Positions 1-7,654 of a stretch of DNA of 7,846 nt are shown here, one piece after another. The stretch lies in NCBI GenBank assembly GCA_964359785.1, contig CAYHWL010000075.1, positions 1-7,846 of the forward strand, in the 5' to 3' direction. Origin of the DNA: JACQSU01 sp964359785. Its GTDB lineage: Archaea > Nanobdellota > Nanobdellia > Woesearchaeales > JAGWAF01. How positions within the stretch are numbered: position 1 is the first letter of the stretch; each line of letters starts with the position of its first letter. Both the position numbers and the translations under genes were made by a program. A model generated the notes under the pieces. The model did no database searches, was not told the origin of the DNA, and saw nothing but the letters and a program-made list of their open reading frames with translations.

Positions 1-537
1 TCCGTTTTGAGGGATTATCATAAATGCTGGATTCTTAGCTTTTGCCTTGCGAGATATCTCCTTGACGAAATCGACCATCTGCTTGCGACGAAGATCAAGC
101 GGCCCTTCACCCATCTCATTTGCCCAGTAGGCATAGGCATCGATGATATCCATCATGATGCCGTCGTAGCCTGCTAGGACTATCTTATCGACCCTCTTGA
201 AAATTATGTCCTGCCATTGTGGATCCCAATAGCGGACCTTGTAATTCCCCGCCCAATAAGGATTAAGATCACCCAGCCATGAGGGATATCGCCCCGGGAT
301 CCATGATGAATTCCAGTAGTCACGGTAATCCTCGGATTCGCCGATACTGATGTATGAGATCACCTTTGAACCTGTCGCGTGGATTCTTGCAAAGTCATCA
401 GAAGTGAAGCCTGTGTTATTTATGCCCACGCTGTCAATGTCCACAATATACATATCCCTGGGATTCTGGATAAGTTCTTGCGCTGTCGTGAAATTGCCTT
501 CCGAAGCGTGAAGCTTCAAGACATAGGTCTTTGGACT
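1..537 (-). other. TM1410/GH114-like catalytic domain (partial)
   Basis: Residues about 246-424 of the downstream protein. The order of elements fits a TIM-barrel glycosidase of this family: a strand ending in acidic residues (IVDID), then SYISIGE with an adjacent DYRDYW, then the YWDPQWQ motif before a helix, then GYDGIMMDIIDAY. All recognised acidic positions are kept, so nothing visible suggests an inactive copy. The C-terminal strands and any C-terminal extension are outside the window. Confidence 0.8.
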
Positions 538-1272
538 GACAACAACCTCGCATAATGGCGTGCAAAGACAATTGAAGCCGCCTAAACTCGATATCCTGCC
601 AAATCTGTCACAAATAAATTGGTCGTTTGCGGCCTTTCCCTTGCAGGCATTCTCCTTTTTGCAGATCACAAGCGGTGTCATGTTGGCGCAGAGTTTTAGT
701 CTGTACGCGTCACAAAAACCAACAAAGGCATTGCGGGTATCATTTAAGGATAGAACGCAGGTCTCTGGATATATGCAAGATCCGGTCGTGCGGATTGCCA
801 CTTTTGCGTCCCTTGCAGTGAACTTGAATTTGTAATTGCTCTGCTCACCATAACCTGGAAGATGAAATCTTGCCGCTGTGGCATTCGTGGCGAAACCAAT
901 AGTAGTCTCGATTGGCAGGCGCAGAGGCGGGACATAACCTCTTGCCGAAACGTCCAGAAGATTGAACCCTGCCCTGCAGCAGATCTTATATCGGTAGAAT
1001 TGAGGCGACGCGATCAGAGACTGATTTATCGCAGAAAGACTCATCAAGGGGTAGTCTCCATCTAGACATGAACTCTCTCGAAAGTCACAGACCATTGGAG
1101 TAGGCTGGAAGATCGGAGGCGAGATAGATGTTGCGCGGCGATCCAACTTGATGAAAGGAGCGCCGGTGCAGCATGATGTGAATGCGGAAATCAGCAGAAA
1201 TGATATGATCCCCACAGCGAGGATAGTAATAACAGAGAGGGCCATGATATCGCCATGTCTATGCGGATCCAT
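1..1272 (-). CDS. Membrane-anchored Cys-rich protein with TM1410/MJ1477-type (GH114-like) glycosidase domain, partial
   Basis: Continuous open frame of 424 codons from ATG at 1272 running off the left edge, so the C-terminus is missing. Residues about 9-33 form one hydrophobic segment, giving a signal anchor with the rest outside the cell. Residues 62-99 and 166-196 are two copies of a Cys module also found in the upstream giant protein. Residues 204-241 hold six more cysteines. From about residue 246 the sequence matches the TM1410-like family (COG2342; related to GH114 endo-alpha-1,4-polygalactosaminidases, some members historically misnamed cysteinyl-tRNA synthetase). Visible motifs are MYIVDIDS (274-281), SYISIGESEDYRDYW (306-320), YKVRYWDPQWQ (344-354) and AGYDGIMMDIIDAYAYW (367-383). 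The conserved acidic residues D278, D280, E312, E314, D370, D375 and D378 are candidates for the active site. About 175 residues of the domain are present; the end of the barrel lies outside. M1 is preferred over M10 because GGGGTG precedes it and the hydrophobic segment keeps a charged n-region. The substrate is unknown; an amino-sugar polysaccharide is inferred from the family. Confidence 0.85.
   Translation of the reverse strand, partial: MDPHRHGDIMALSVITILAVGIISFLLISAFTSCCTGAPFIKLDRRATSISPPIFQPTPMVCDFRESSCLDGDYPLMSLSAINQSLIASPQFYRYKICCRAGFNLLDVSARGYVPPLRLPIETTIGFATNATAARFHLPGYGEQSNYKFKFTARDAKVAIRTTGSCIYPETCVLSLNDTRNAFVGFCDAYRLKLCANMTPLVICKKENACKGKAANDQFICDRFGRISSLGGFNCLCTPLCEVVVSPKTYVLKLHASEGNFTTAQELIQNPRDMYIVDIDSVGINNTGFTSDDFARIHATGSKVISYISIGESEDYRDYWNSSWIPGRYPSWLGDLNPYWAGNYKVRYWDPQWQDIIFKRVDKIVLAGYDGIMMDIIDAYAYWANEMGEGPLDLRRKQMVDFVKEISRKAKAKNPAFMIIPQNG
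685..777 (-). other. CC module, degenerate second copy in the GH114-like protein
   Basis: Residues 166-196. Cysteines at 166, 172, 187 and 195 reproduce the 0, +6, +21 and +29 positions of the six-Cys module exactly, including the ETC tripeptide also present in both giant-protein six-Cys copies. The -7 and +30 cysteines are absent (A159 and A196). The residues just before it (TARDAKV, 152-158) resemble the KADNKEV stretch preceding the six-Cys module in the giant protein. Confidence 0.6.
976..1089 (-). other. CC module, copy in the GH114-like protein (4-Cys form)
   Basis: Residues 62-99. Cysteines sit at 62, 69, 98 and 99, giving C-x6-C-x28-C-C, with an Arg at 65 (C-x2-R-x3-C), G72-D73 and a Tyr three residues before the CC pair (Y95). 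The spacing is identical, without gaps, to the six-Cys copies in the giant protein. The two cysteines expected at +6 and +21 from C69 are both proline (P75, P90). Confidence 0.7.
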
Positions 1273-1280
1273 CAATTACG

Positions 1281-1286
1281 CACCCC
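1281..1286 (-). promoter_or_regulatory. Probable ribosome binding site of the GH114-like gene
   Basis: The minus strand reads GGGGTG 8 nt before ATG 1272. It is a fair partial match to GGAGGTGATC. It supports the start at 1272 over the internal ATG at 1245, which has no such site. Confidence 0.5.
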
Positions 1287-1314
1287 TTCTTCAAGTGGAA
1301 TCATATTTCACTCA

Positions 1315-1322
1315 TTAATATA
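1315..1322 (-). promoter_or_regulatory. Candidate archaeal TATA box of the GH114-like gene
   Basis: TATATTAA on the minus strand, centred about 46 nt before ATG 1272. This is the same distance as the TATA box of the upstream giant gene from its ATG. It lies in the 62-nt intergenic stretch just after the giant gene's stop codon, so the enzyme gene may have its own promoter. Read-through from the giant gene is also possible, since no clear T-run terminator lies between them. Confidence 0.4.
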
Positions 1323-1334
1323 GTTATCTTCCGC

Positions 1335-4300
1335 CTATGGCACAGTATAAGTCACAGTGAGCTTGGGATCCTGCGACGTCCCAGGGCTATCAGCCGTGCT
1401 CACTATAACAGAGTCCAGACCAGTATCCATCACACCCAATTTTGTGATGCCTGTACGTGAGATATAGCCGATGCCATTGCTGTTGAGGCTTATCATAGTG
1501 TACCCCCCATTTGCCAATGATGAATATGGAAGGGAGCCAAATGATACACCTCCAAAGGAATCATAGTCAGAGGGCCCAGCCCATGTCGGAAGGGCCGTGT
1601 TCGAGCTGGGATTGCTTGACCGGATATCCAAAGAGCCGCCAGTCGATGCGGGGGATGATGTGAAAATCGAGAGTCGCGCCGAAGTGATTATTGAATTATC
1701 CGGCAGAGGTGATGTGTCAAATAGAGCTATTAGCCGGCTATCAGAGGTCGACCATTGACCGAAACAAGTGTAATCATTCGATTCGCAATGCGCAAGCTCC
1801 ATCACAGCAGATGCATCGTCACTAGGATAATAGCCGGAAACATCAGCCCATACTAATGCTACAGCGCCATCAACAGTGGCGCTCTCCGGGTCAGGATCAG
1901 GATAGACAGACAAGGACAATTCATTCGCTAGACAGATGCCATTTGAGCAGACCTTCCCCCCGGCACAGACATTCCCGCNNNNNNNNNNNNNNNNNNNNNN
2001 NNNNNNNNNNNNNNNNNNNNNNNNNNNNNNNNNNNNNNNNNNNNNNNNNNNNNNNNNNNNNNNNNNNNNNNNNNNNNNAAGCCCCGCAATTGGCATTGTC
2101 CGTAGTGAGAATCTTGCACGCGCCTGAACACAAGGTCTGACCGGCCGCGCAAGCCGGTTGACATGAACCTGACTGACACGTCTGACCTGATGGACAGACA
2201 TTCCCGCAAGCCCCGCAATTGGCATTGTCCGTAGTGAGAATCTTGCACGCGCCTGAACACAAAGTCTGACCTGCAGAGCAGAATGATTGACAAGAGCCTG
2301 ACAGGCAAGTCTGACCTGAAGGGCATATCGCGCCGCAGGCACCACAATTGGCCGCGTCGTACTGAAGATTCTTGCAGACACCAGAACATGACGTCTGCCC
2401 TGATGGACAAGTAGATATGCAGTATCCGCCCTGGCAGGATTCGCCGGCAGGACACGCAACGCCGCAAGAACCGCAATTTGCCGAATCAGACTGAAGCGAT
2501 GCACACGTCGAGCCGCATAGAGACTGCCCTTGACTGCACGAGACGCCAGTCCCTGCGCAACACACGCTATAACCAAAGTAGCCGCATGGACCGAAATGAG
2601 TATCGCTTAAAGCGAAGATGGAACCAAGACAGGTCTCCCCCTCGCCACACGCACCCTGCCTGGTCTGACATGACACCGCCATATTTGTGGCATTGATGCA
2701 TAAAGGATTATCATAAACAGTCTGTGTGGATGATTGGACATGGGTATCAGTAGGATACTTGCCTTTGAGGATCACTGCACCGCATCTATCGGTGACTTGC
2801 CCTACAGATGCCTGACAACAAACCCTGCTCGCGCCGCCAGTTATGCTAACATGACCATCAGGACTGCCATCATAGGTGAAGAGCTGCGTATAATCCGCAG
2901 GACAGACAGGCGCCGCATGTATACATGAAAGCGATCGGCAGGCGCCATCCATGCACTTGGTGCCAGCCGCACAGACTCCACATGCGCCAGAGGCGGGAAT
3001 CGTCACACAAACACCATTTGAACAGTTGGTCCCTGCAGGGCAAGCGCCGCATGTATCCGGCGGCAAAGAATCGCTTAGATTGTCCCATACAAAATCAGGG
3101 GGCATGTCGAAACCCCCTGTTGTGTTTGTCAGGATGCAGCAGGCCTTGTACTTGAAAACCTCACATGACGCGATGCGGCCATCCTTTAACGACGACATGG
3201 AGCCGATGCAAGTCTCCCCGTCAGCGCAATTGTCCGGCCGGTTGGTGCACCACACCTCCTTGTTATCCGCCTTCATGCAGTAGGAAGTATCAAAAGTGTG
3301 ATTGACCGGAATCTGGACATGACCTTGTGCATCAGCAAACAGATAATTCGTGCCGCACTCTGTCGAGAGGGTGCTGTTTGGGGAGCTGCAGCACATCGCA
3401 TAACCAAATCCTGTCTTTGATATGCTGCCGCCAAGAGGGCTCTCGAGACGGTACATGGAGGTCGCGTTCACTGGGCAGTCTCCTTGGATCACATTACAGT
3501 ACAAGCTTAAACATTGGCCATAGGAACATCTCGTGCCAGGGCCGCAGTTATGCCCGCAAGTCCCGCAATTCGAATCATCATTGATGACATCCTTATCACA
3601 GCCTCTGGTCTTGGACGTGAGATCCCTCCAAAGCAGTTTTATGTTGCCGGCATTCTGCGCGACGAAACCTGAATAGACAAGGCTCGCTTTTGATGTGTTG
3701 CAATACCTGCCATCAACATCAAGATGGAGATTCAACAGATCGCAGGCGGTGATATTGCCTCCTGGAGAGACATCGACATTGATATATCTGGCACTGACAT
3801 AGTCCAATGGATTGCTAGACGGCGTACCATTATATTTCCCCTGCTCCAGGAACCCGAAGATGTCAAGAGCGCCTACACGCTTGATGAATTGACGATCGAG
3901 CAGATTGGTATTGGTGAGTGCAAGTTGATACGGCGCAGATCGTTGATCACTGCTGATGACACTATAAGCGTCATTTATCCTCGCCTTAGCATAATTGTCC
4001 TGGAGCTTGAGAACCGTCTTTGGCGTCCTTGGGAAAGGGATGCCCTGCGGGATGTACCAGACGCTGTTTATCTCACGATTATAGTAGACACCCTTGCCGC
4101 ATGAGACAAATGTATCGAGATTGCTGCCTGATATATCGCAAGCAGTACGATTCATATTAAGCGCATAGAGGAAAGACTCTTTGGTATCATTGATATCGAT
4201 GTTCAAGCTGACAGCAAAAGACACTCCCCTTGTCGATTTAAGGACACAGAAATTATTTAGGCATGGAGAATTACCCGGACCCTTGCAAGACCCGCCATTT

Positions 4301-7300
4301 AGGTACCTATCAAGACTGAAGTTCTCCGGAAGAGGATAAGTCTGATCGTTTAGGTCTCTCAAATTGAGGGTGAGCCCATACTCATCACAGAAAATCCCAT
4401 AATTGCCGCTTGAGAAAGATTCAGCATAATCACGCAGATAGGAAGCCAACACATTTGTCCTGCTCGTCCACCTGCCATTATTGCAATATCTTGAATCCAA
4501 CCATTGCGTGTCAGCGATGCATTGCGGCCAAAGCCTGGGATCCGTCTCATAACCCCAAACAGGCTGGTCGTTGTTGGACTGGTTGCCATTAGGGTTGACC
4601 AGACACTCATCGGCTCTTGGACAGAAACCAGAGTACTCCATATTGCTTGTCGTCTGGGCGATCGGCATGCGCCAGTTCCCGTCCACACAACGCCATGCGT
4701 TCTCTCCTTGCGTCCCGGTGTCAAACTGCATGTTGGGGATACAAGAAAGACCAGACCAACAATCGCCTTGCGTGCAACAACCCCAAGAAGCGCCTTGCTG
4801 CGACTGTAAGCCCGAAGGGACTGCTGTGATGTTCCTTTGCCTGCCAGAAGGATTGAGCTTCCAGAAACCATCCTTGTCACAGTAACGCGAGACAGACAGA
4901 TTATAACTGATGTTAAAAAGAGTAGTGCAAACAGGTCGATTTGCGATAAGAGGCAGATAATCAGACTGCTTTGACCCTGTGATGTAGTACGGATATACGA
5001 CGTTGTCAAGATAGAAAGACCCAGTGTAACCTGTGGAGGGCTTGTGGCCAGTAAGGAATCCGAAACCGGATGCTTGCGATTGTGACAATCCCAAGGGAGT
5101 TGCCGTGAGTTTTTGACCGTCTATGAACACATCAAGGCCGCCGCCAGCCCATGAGAGTCTTATGTGATACCATTGGTTCACGGCGTATGATTTTGGGACG
5201 TCGAAGTCCAGATAGGACGCGACTGACTGATTTGGATTGGACAAGTCCACTTTCACATACTTGAACTTTCCGTCAGAGTCGAGGATAATGGATTGCAGTG
5301 GACCATCCTTGCCATCCAAGTAGATCCCCAACTGACCTGTCGTCTGTGATGAGAGGATATCGAAGTCAACCGAGCCTGCAGATGACTCGCGGATGAACTT
5401 GTGCGCGTCCAAGAATTGCCCAATGGCGGGATTCGTGTCTTGGAGTTTCAATGCCGAAGAGTGATTGTTGACGCCAGACTCAATAAGCATCGATGTGTCT
5501 TGCGGGTTGGCCAAGAGGTTGTATGGGATGAGATAGATGCCGTCGCCTTTTGGCTCGAAAGTGTCGTTTGCGATACCCGGCTCACAATCAGATGAGGCGT
5601 TGAGAGAACCGGATAAACTTGTCGTGACTTTGGTCGAATACCCCGGGAAATTGAGATTATCAAAATACCATCTGCCGCTAGAGGCTGTTGGAGCGCCGCT
5701 TAGGAAAGTCAGTGAGATGATACTGCCAGCAGCCGCTGGAAACGACCAGGTCATATGACCATTATTAAGCTTCTGCCCATCGATATAGACATCCCAGCCT
5801 TGCGTGTCCCACACTATCTTCGCATGATACCATATGTTGGCCTGGATGATCTTGTCGTTGTCGAATCGGGTGTTTCCTACTCCATCCTTGAAGTAAGTCA
5901 TGTGGTTATCTGTGTCTATATATAGATAGGCCACTGCGCTTCCAGCCGCACTGTCTGAAGAGAGATGCCAAGTGAAGAGCTGGCCTTGTTGCGCTTCCTT
6001 GAAATCAAACTCGATGTAACCTGTCGGAGAGGGGCGGAAGTACTTGTTCATGTAGATGAAACCTTCAGTCCAGCTGGCTGTCGGGTTCTGGTCGTCTAAT
6101 TCCACTGATCTGCCTGGATTTCCAATATTTGGGACGATTTTGGCTGTGGTCTGCGCCATATGCCAATTGTAAGACCAATTGAAATCTTCTGCGTTATCGG
6201 CGTAAGCTTCGTAGTCATCAGTCACCTGCGCAGGGATCATCTCGATAGATGTTGAGGTGAGATTGGCAGCCGATACACTCAATCGACACTCCTTCCAGCC
6301 GCCAAAAGATTGATTGATCGAGCTTAGAGCGAGAGCCTTTGAGTCAGATGAGTTGAGCGCACAGCCCACGAACTGGCCAAGATGGACAGTGACCCTGCCT
6401 TGTGAATTTGGCATCATCTGGGAGTTCGCAAGCCAAGTTGAATTGTAGCAAGCTCCGCTTTTATCAGCGTCGTAACCAGGCACTTGAGGATCGTTATAGG
6501 ATTCGCCAAACTGATCCTGCGGTTCGGAACAGCATTTTGTGCCAGTCCAATCATAGCCACCTGCCCTGCAGGATTGGTAGCCTTTTTGGTCGAGGTCCGT
6601 CGTCCACGCGCCATCTTGCGCGCAGAATAGGGCATTGCCCGGGAAACCTGTTGCGTTTATCCTTGTGCCAAGACCCGCGTTGGGGTTCGACGCATCATAC
6701 GGCGCTTCGTCTGCTCTGCACTCGACGATCTGCGGCGCTCCTGACAAGTTTAGACAAGCGAAAGAATGATTCTTGGCGAATCCCGTCTTATTGATCGGGA
6801 CAACCCAAGGACTGTTTGACTGACATGAGACATATGATGATCCATCGTAGACTGAAAGGCCGTATCCACAAACATCATCAGTATAGATCTTGCCTGCCAC
6901 TGGATCTGCGACTGGGGCGCAATTACTGCAAGAGGTCACGCCGTCCACTGTCGAGCAAGTCTTCTTGGTGTTTGGCTTGCAACAGATCGCATACGCTGTG
7001 CTTGTGAAAGGGGGTTGGAAACCTGCATTGCGATAACCCCCACAATTCCAACTGCTGCCTGAAGGCTGGCTGATCTGGACGTCACAATGGGTGCTCTCGC
7101 AGCCGCCGGAGATGAGCTCTTCACCAGCAAGGCATGACGATGAGCTTGTGCAGGATGAAGGATGATCTGCAATTGTACTCGTTCTCACTTCGCATGATTC
7201 GTACTTGCCTTGCGGAGGGGATTTACAACAGGTGCCAGCCGCCGTCACAGTGAATGGACCGCCAGTGCCACGATCCCAACCAGAACACTGCCATGCTGTC

Positions 7301-7641
7301 GGTGAGCCGCCGCTCTTCTGATAATATGGGCCATCTAAAGAGACATCGCAATTCACATTGTTACAAGTGCCTGCGATGAGCGTCTCACCTGCTGGACACT
7401 GGACACCTGAAGCGCAGCTGCTCGGGTCTGTGGTCGTCAATGCGATATCATGGCAGCCGACGAAATTGTCGGTGATAGCCGCGCCTGTCGGACCACTTGT
7501 GTTCGAGAAGAGGAATGAGAAGACTATGATCAGAGCAAAAATGGATAGAGACGCGTGCATAGAACGTGGAGACCCACGATAGTTTGCTATATGATGTCTG
7601 GTATGCCTGCCTGCAAGCGCCAGCTTATCTTTTACTCGCAT
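1335..7641 (-). CDS. Giant secreted or surface Cys-rich multidomain protein with LamG-like and Stig1-like repeats
   Basis: Starts at ATG 7641 and ends at TAG 1337-1335. The 100-N gap at 1979-2078 interrupts it; without the Ns the gene is 2069 codons in one frame (2068 residues). Domain order: basic n-region, hydrophobic segment about 31-46, two W/CC modules (63-139, 150-221), an unassigned Cys-containing part (229-480), LamG-like 1 (about 484-668), LamG-like 2 (about 697-886), an unrecognised Cys/Trp-rich region (about 900-1345), a composite Cys module (1348-1502) and its repeat (1531-1695), the 43-residue 8-Cys array (1702 to about 1870), and a C-terminal beta domain (about 1874-2068). About thirty N-x-S/T sequons suggest heavy glycosylation. 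No C-terminal membrane segment or sorting motif is visible, so it is either secreted or held by the N-terminal segment. The M1 start is supported by AGGGGGAG at 5-nt spacing and an upstream TATA box. The likely role is glycan binding or adhesion, inferred from domains; no catalytic domain is recognised. Confidence 0.85.
1338..1922 (-). other. C-terminal beta-rich domain of DNRLRE type in the giant protein
   Basis: The last roughly 195 residues. They contain LIALFDTSPLPDNSIITSAR followed by LSIF, a central W-x4-DYDSFG stretch, Y-x2-ISLNSNGIGYI and the terminal PKLTVTYTVP. This is the usual run of elements in the DNRLRE / CBM-like beta-sandwich that ends many large secreted proteins: F-D-T-S-x-[IL]-P, then I-x-S-A-x-L, then a final P-K-L-x-V-x-Y-T. 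Only two cysteines are present, unlike the rest of the protein. The exact family name is from memory. Confidence 0.6.
1979..2078. other. Assembly gap of exactly 100 N
   Basis: All bases are N. A round 100 is a common placeholder for unknown length. The left flank ends CAGACATTCCCGC and the right flank begins AAGCCCCGCAATTGG. The intact repeat copy at 2195-2222 has these same two strings directly joined, so the missing sequence is probably zero or a whole number of 129-bp units. Confidence 0.95.
2079..2271 (-). repeat. Near-identical 64-bp direct repeats within the Cys array
   Basis: Positions 2079-2142 and 2208-2271 match at 63 of 64 bases (difference at 2134 versus 2263), offset by 129 bp. 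They encode the same residues in units 3 and 4 (QTLCSGACKI to NCGA). The rest of the unit is clearly more diverged. Nearly identical DNA here points to recent duplication or gene conversion and explains why assembly broke at this place. Confidence 0.9.
2557..3051 (-). other. Composite Cys-rich module, second copy (Stig1-like + 4-Cys CC + 6-Cys CC)
   Basis: Residues 1531-1695. First come two short Stig1-like half repeats (CGACPAGTNC, then SNGVC, and CGVCAAGTKC, then MDGAC). A 4-Cys CC module follows (C1573, C1580, C1608, C1609), then a linker with C1620 and C1648, then a 6-Cys CC module (C1658, C1665, C1671, C1686, C1694, C1695). It leads directly into the 43-residue array. Confidence 0.7.
3136..3600 (-). 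other. Composite Cys-rich module, first copy
   Basis: Residues 1348-1502 show the same order as the copy that follows. A Stig1-like segment (DDSNCGTCGHNC, then GPGTRCSYGQC) comes first. A 4-Cys CC module (C1382, C1389, C1417, C1418), a linker with C1429 and C1455, and a 6-Cys CC module (C1465, C1472, C1478, C1493, C1501, C1502) follow. GETC-[IL]-GS is shared by both 6-Cys copies. About 28 residues without cysteine (1503-1530) separate it from copy two. Confidence 0.7.
3601..4946 (-). other. Central Cys/Trp-containing region of the giant protein, no recognised domain
   Basis: Residues about 899-1347. Recurrent short motifs join Cys with Trp: CDKDGFWKL (921-929), WRCVDGNWRM (983-992), CIADTQWLDSRYCNNGRW (1041-1058) and SCGKGVYYNREINSVWYIP (1180-1198). 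WGCC (953-956) and GDCWSGLSC (959-967) stand close together. The part from about 1200 to 1300 has almost no Cys and looks like an ordinary mixed alpha/beta domain. I do not recognise the family of either part. Confidence 0.5.
4984..5553 (-). other. LamG-like / concanavalin A-like jelly-roll domain 2
   Basis: Residues about 697-886. Late strands carry QWYHIRLSW followed by GGGLDVFIDGQKL (823-845) and close with SFYLDNVVYP (875-884). GSVDFDI near residue 756 matches the early strand GYIEFDF of domain 1. The W-Y-H-x3-x-W, D-V-x-I-D-G-Q-K-L and F-Y-L-D-N elements are typical of this lectin-like fold. No glycosidase signature is seen, so binding rather than catalysis is expected. Confidence 0.7.
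5638..6192 (-). other. LamG-like / concanavalin A-like jelly-roll domain 1
   Basis: Residues about 484-668. Contains GYIEFDF (541-547), IWYHAKIVWDTQGWDVYIDG (603-622) followed by QKL, and RWYFDNLNFPGY (657-668). It is paralogous to the next domain, with the DGQKL motif about 220 residues apart. Both domains lack cysteine, in contrast to the regions on either side. Confidence 0.7.
6193..6957 (-). other. Cys-containing stretch between the N-terminal modules and the LamG-like pair
   Basis: Residues about 229-483. Contains a paired-Cys element GYDWTGTKCCSEPQDQFG (362-379), then SYNDPQVPGYD and GACYNSTW (397-403), a wording I recall from Cys-rich surface proteins of uncultured archaea. Several N-x-[ST] sites occur (284, 291, 298, 329, 400, 430, 443, 460). 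No named domain is recognised. Confidence 0.45.
6979..7455 (-). repeat. Two tandem N-terminal W/CC modules
   Basis: Residues 63-139 and 150-221 align as C-x-shared DPSSC/HPSSC, then C-x-AGE-x-LI-x-G-x-C-x4-CDV, then W-x-C-x-G, then PFT-x-TA and a final CCK. The pattern C-x2-GE-x-L...W-x-C...A-x3-CC loosely resembles the Cys/Trp layout of PCSK9 V-domain-type folds. That likeness is only a visual one. Confidence 0.65.
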
Positions 7642-7646
7642 CTAAA

Positions 7647-7654
7647 CTCCCCCT
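7647..7654 (-). promoter_or_regulatory. Shine-Dalgarno of the giant gene
   Basis: AGGGGGAG on the minus strand, 5 nt before ATG 7641. This decides the start: the alternative ATG at 7560 (M28, just before the hydrophobic segment) has no comparable purine tract. Confidence 0.65.

Larger units (their letters stand above)
1932..2538 (-). repeat. Tandem array of 43-residue (129-bp) Stig1-like 8-Cys repeats, interrupted by the gap
   Basis: Units begin at C1702, C1745, C1788 and C1831, exactly 43 residues apart. Each follows C-x6-C-x3-C-x10-C-x2-C-x4-C-x5-C-x5-C with a D-x2-NCG-x-CG core. The spacing resembles the plant and myxobacterial Stig1-type repeat (PF04885). The fourth unit enters the N gap, and the sequence beyond (GNVCAGGKVC, then SNGIC) completes a unit. 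At least four units exist; the true number is unknown because of the gap. Confidence 0.8.

Noticed and set aside
560..1065. Short plus- and minus-strand frames over the enzyme's stalk region
   Set aside because: The 424-codon frame with the shared Cys module and the GH114-like domain explains this stretch; the others are shadows.
1168..1176. Lipoprotein attachment at C34/C35 of the enzyme (FTSCC)
   Set aside because: The -3 position is Phe rather than Leu/Val/Ile, and the preceding hydrophobic segment is long enough to be a plain membrane anchor.
2079..2538. CRISPR-like array
   Set aside because: The repeats are 129 bp, in frame and coding for Cys-rich units, with no unique spacers.
1335..2576. 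A separate 413-codon minus-strand gene across the gap
   Set aside because: Only its part left of the gap (1335-1978) is coding. Right of the gap it is an out-of-frame reading of the Cys array, joined to the real C-terminus because the 100 Ns shift the frame.
3724..4104. 126-codon plus-strand open frame
   Set aside because: It is antisense to the giant gene, has no recognisable motif, and looks like a chance complement of it.
4359..5009. 216-codon minus-strand open frame
   Set aside because: It lies wholly inside the giant gene in another frame, has no domain-like composition and no ribosome site, and overlaps well-supported LamG-like and Cys/Trp sequence.
7558..7560. ATG at M28 as the start of the giant protein
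   Set aside because: It would give a more usual signal peptide length, but it lacks a Shine-Dalgarno and does not match the TATA spacing; M1 has both. It remains a minor possibility.
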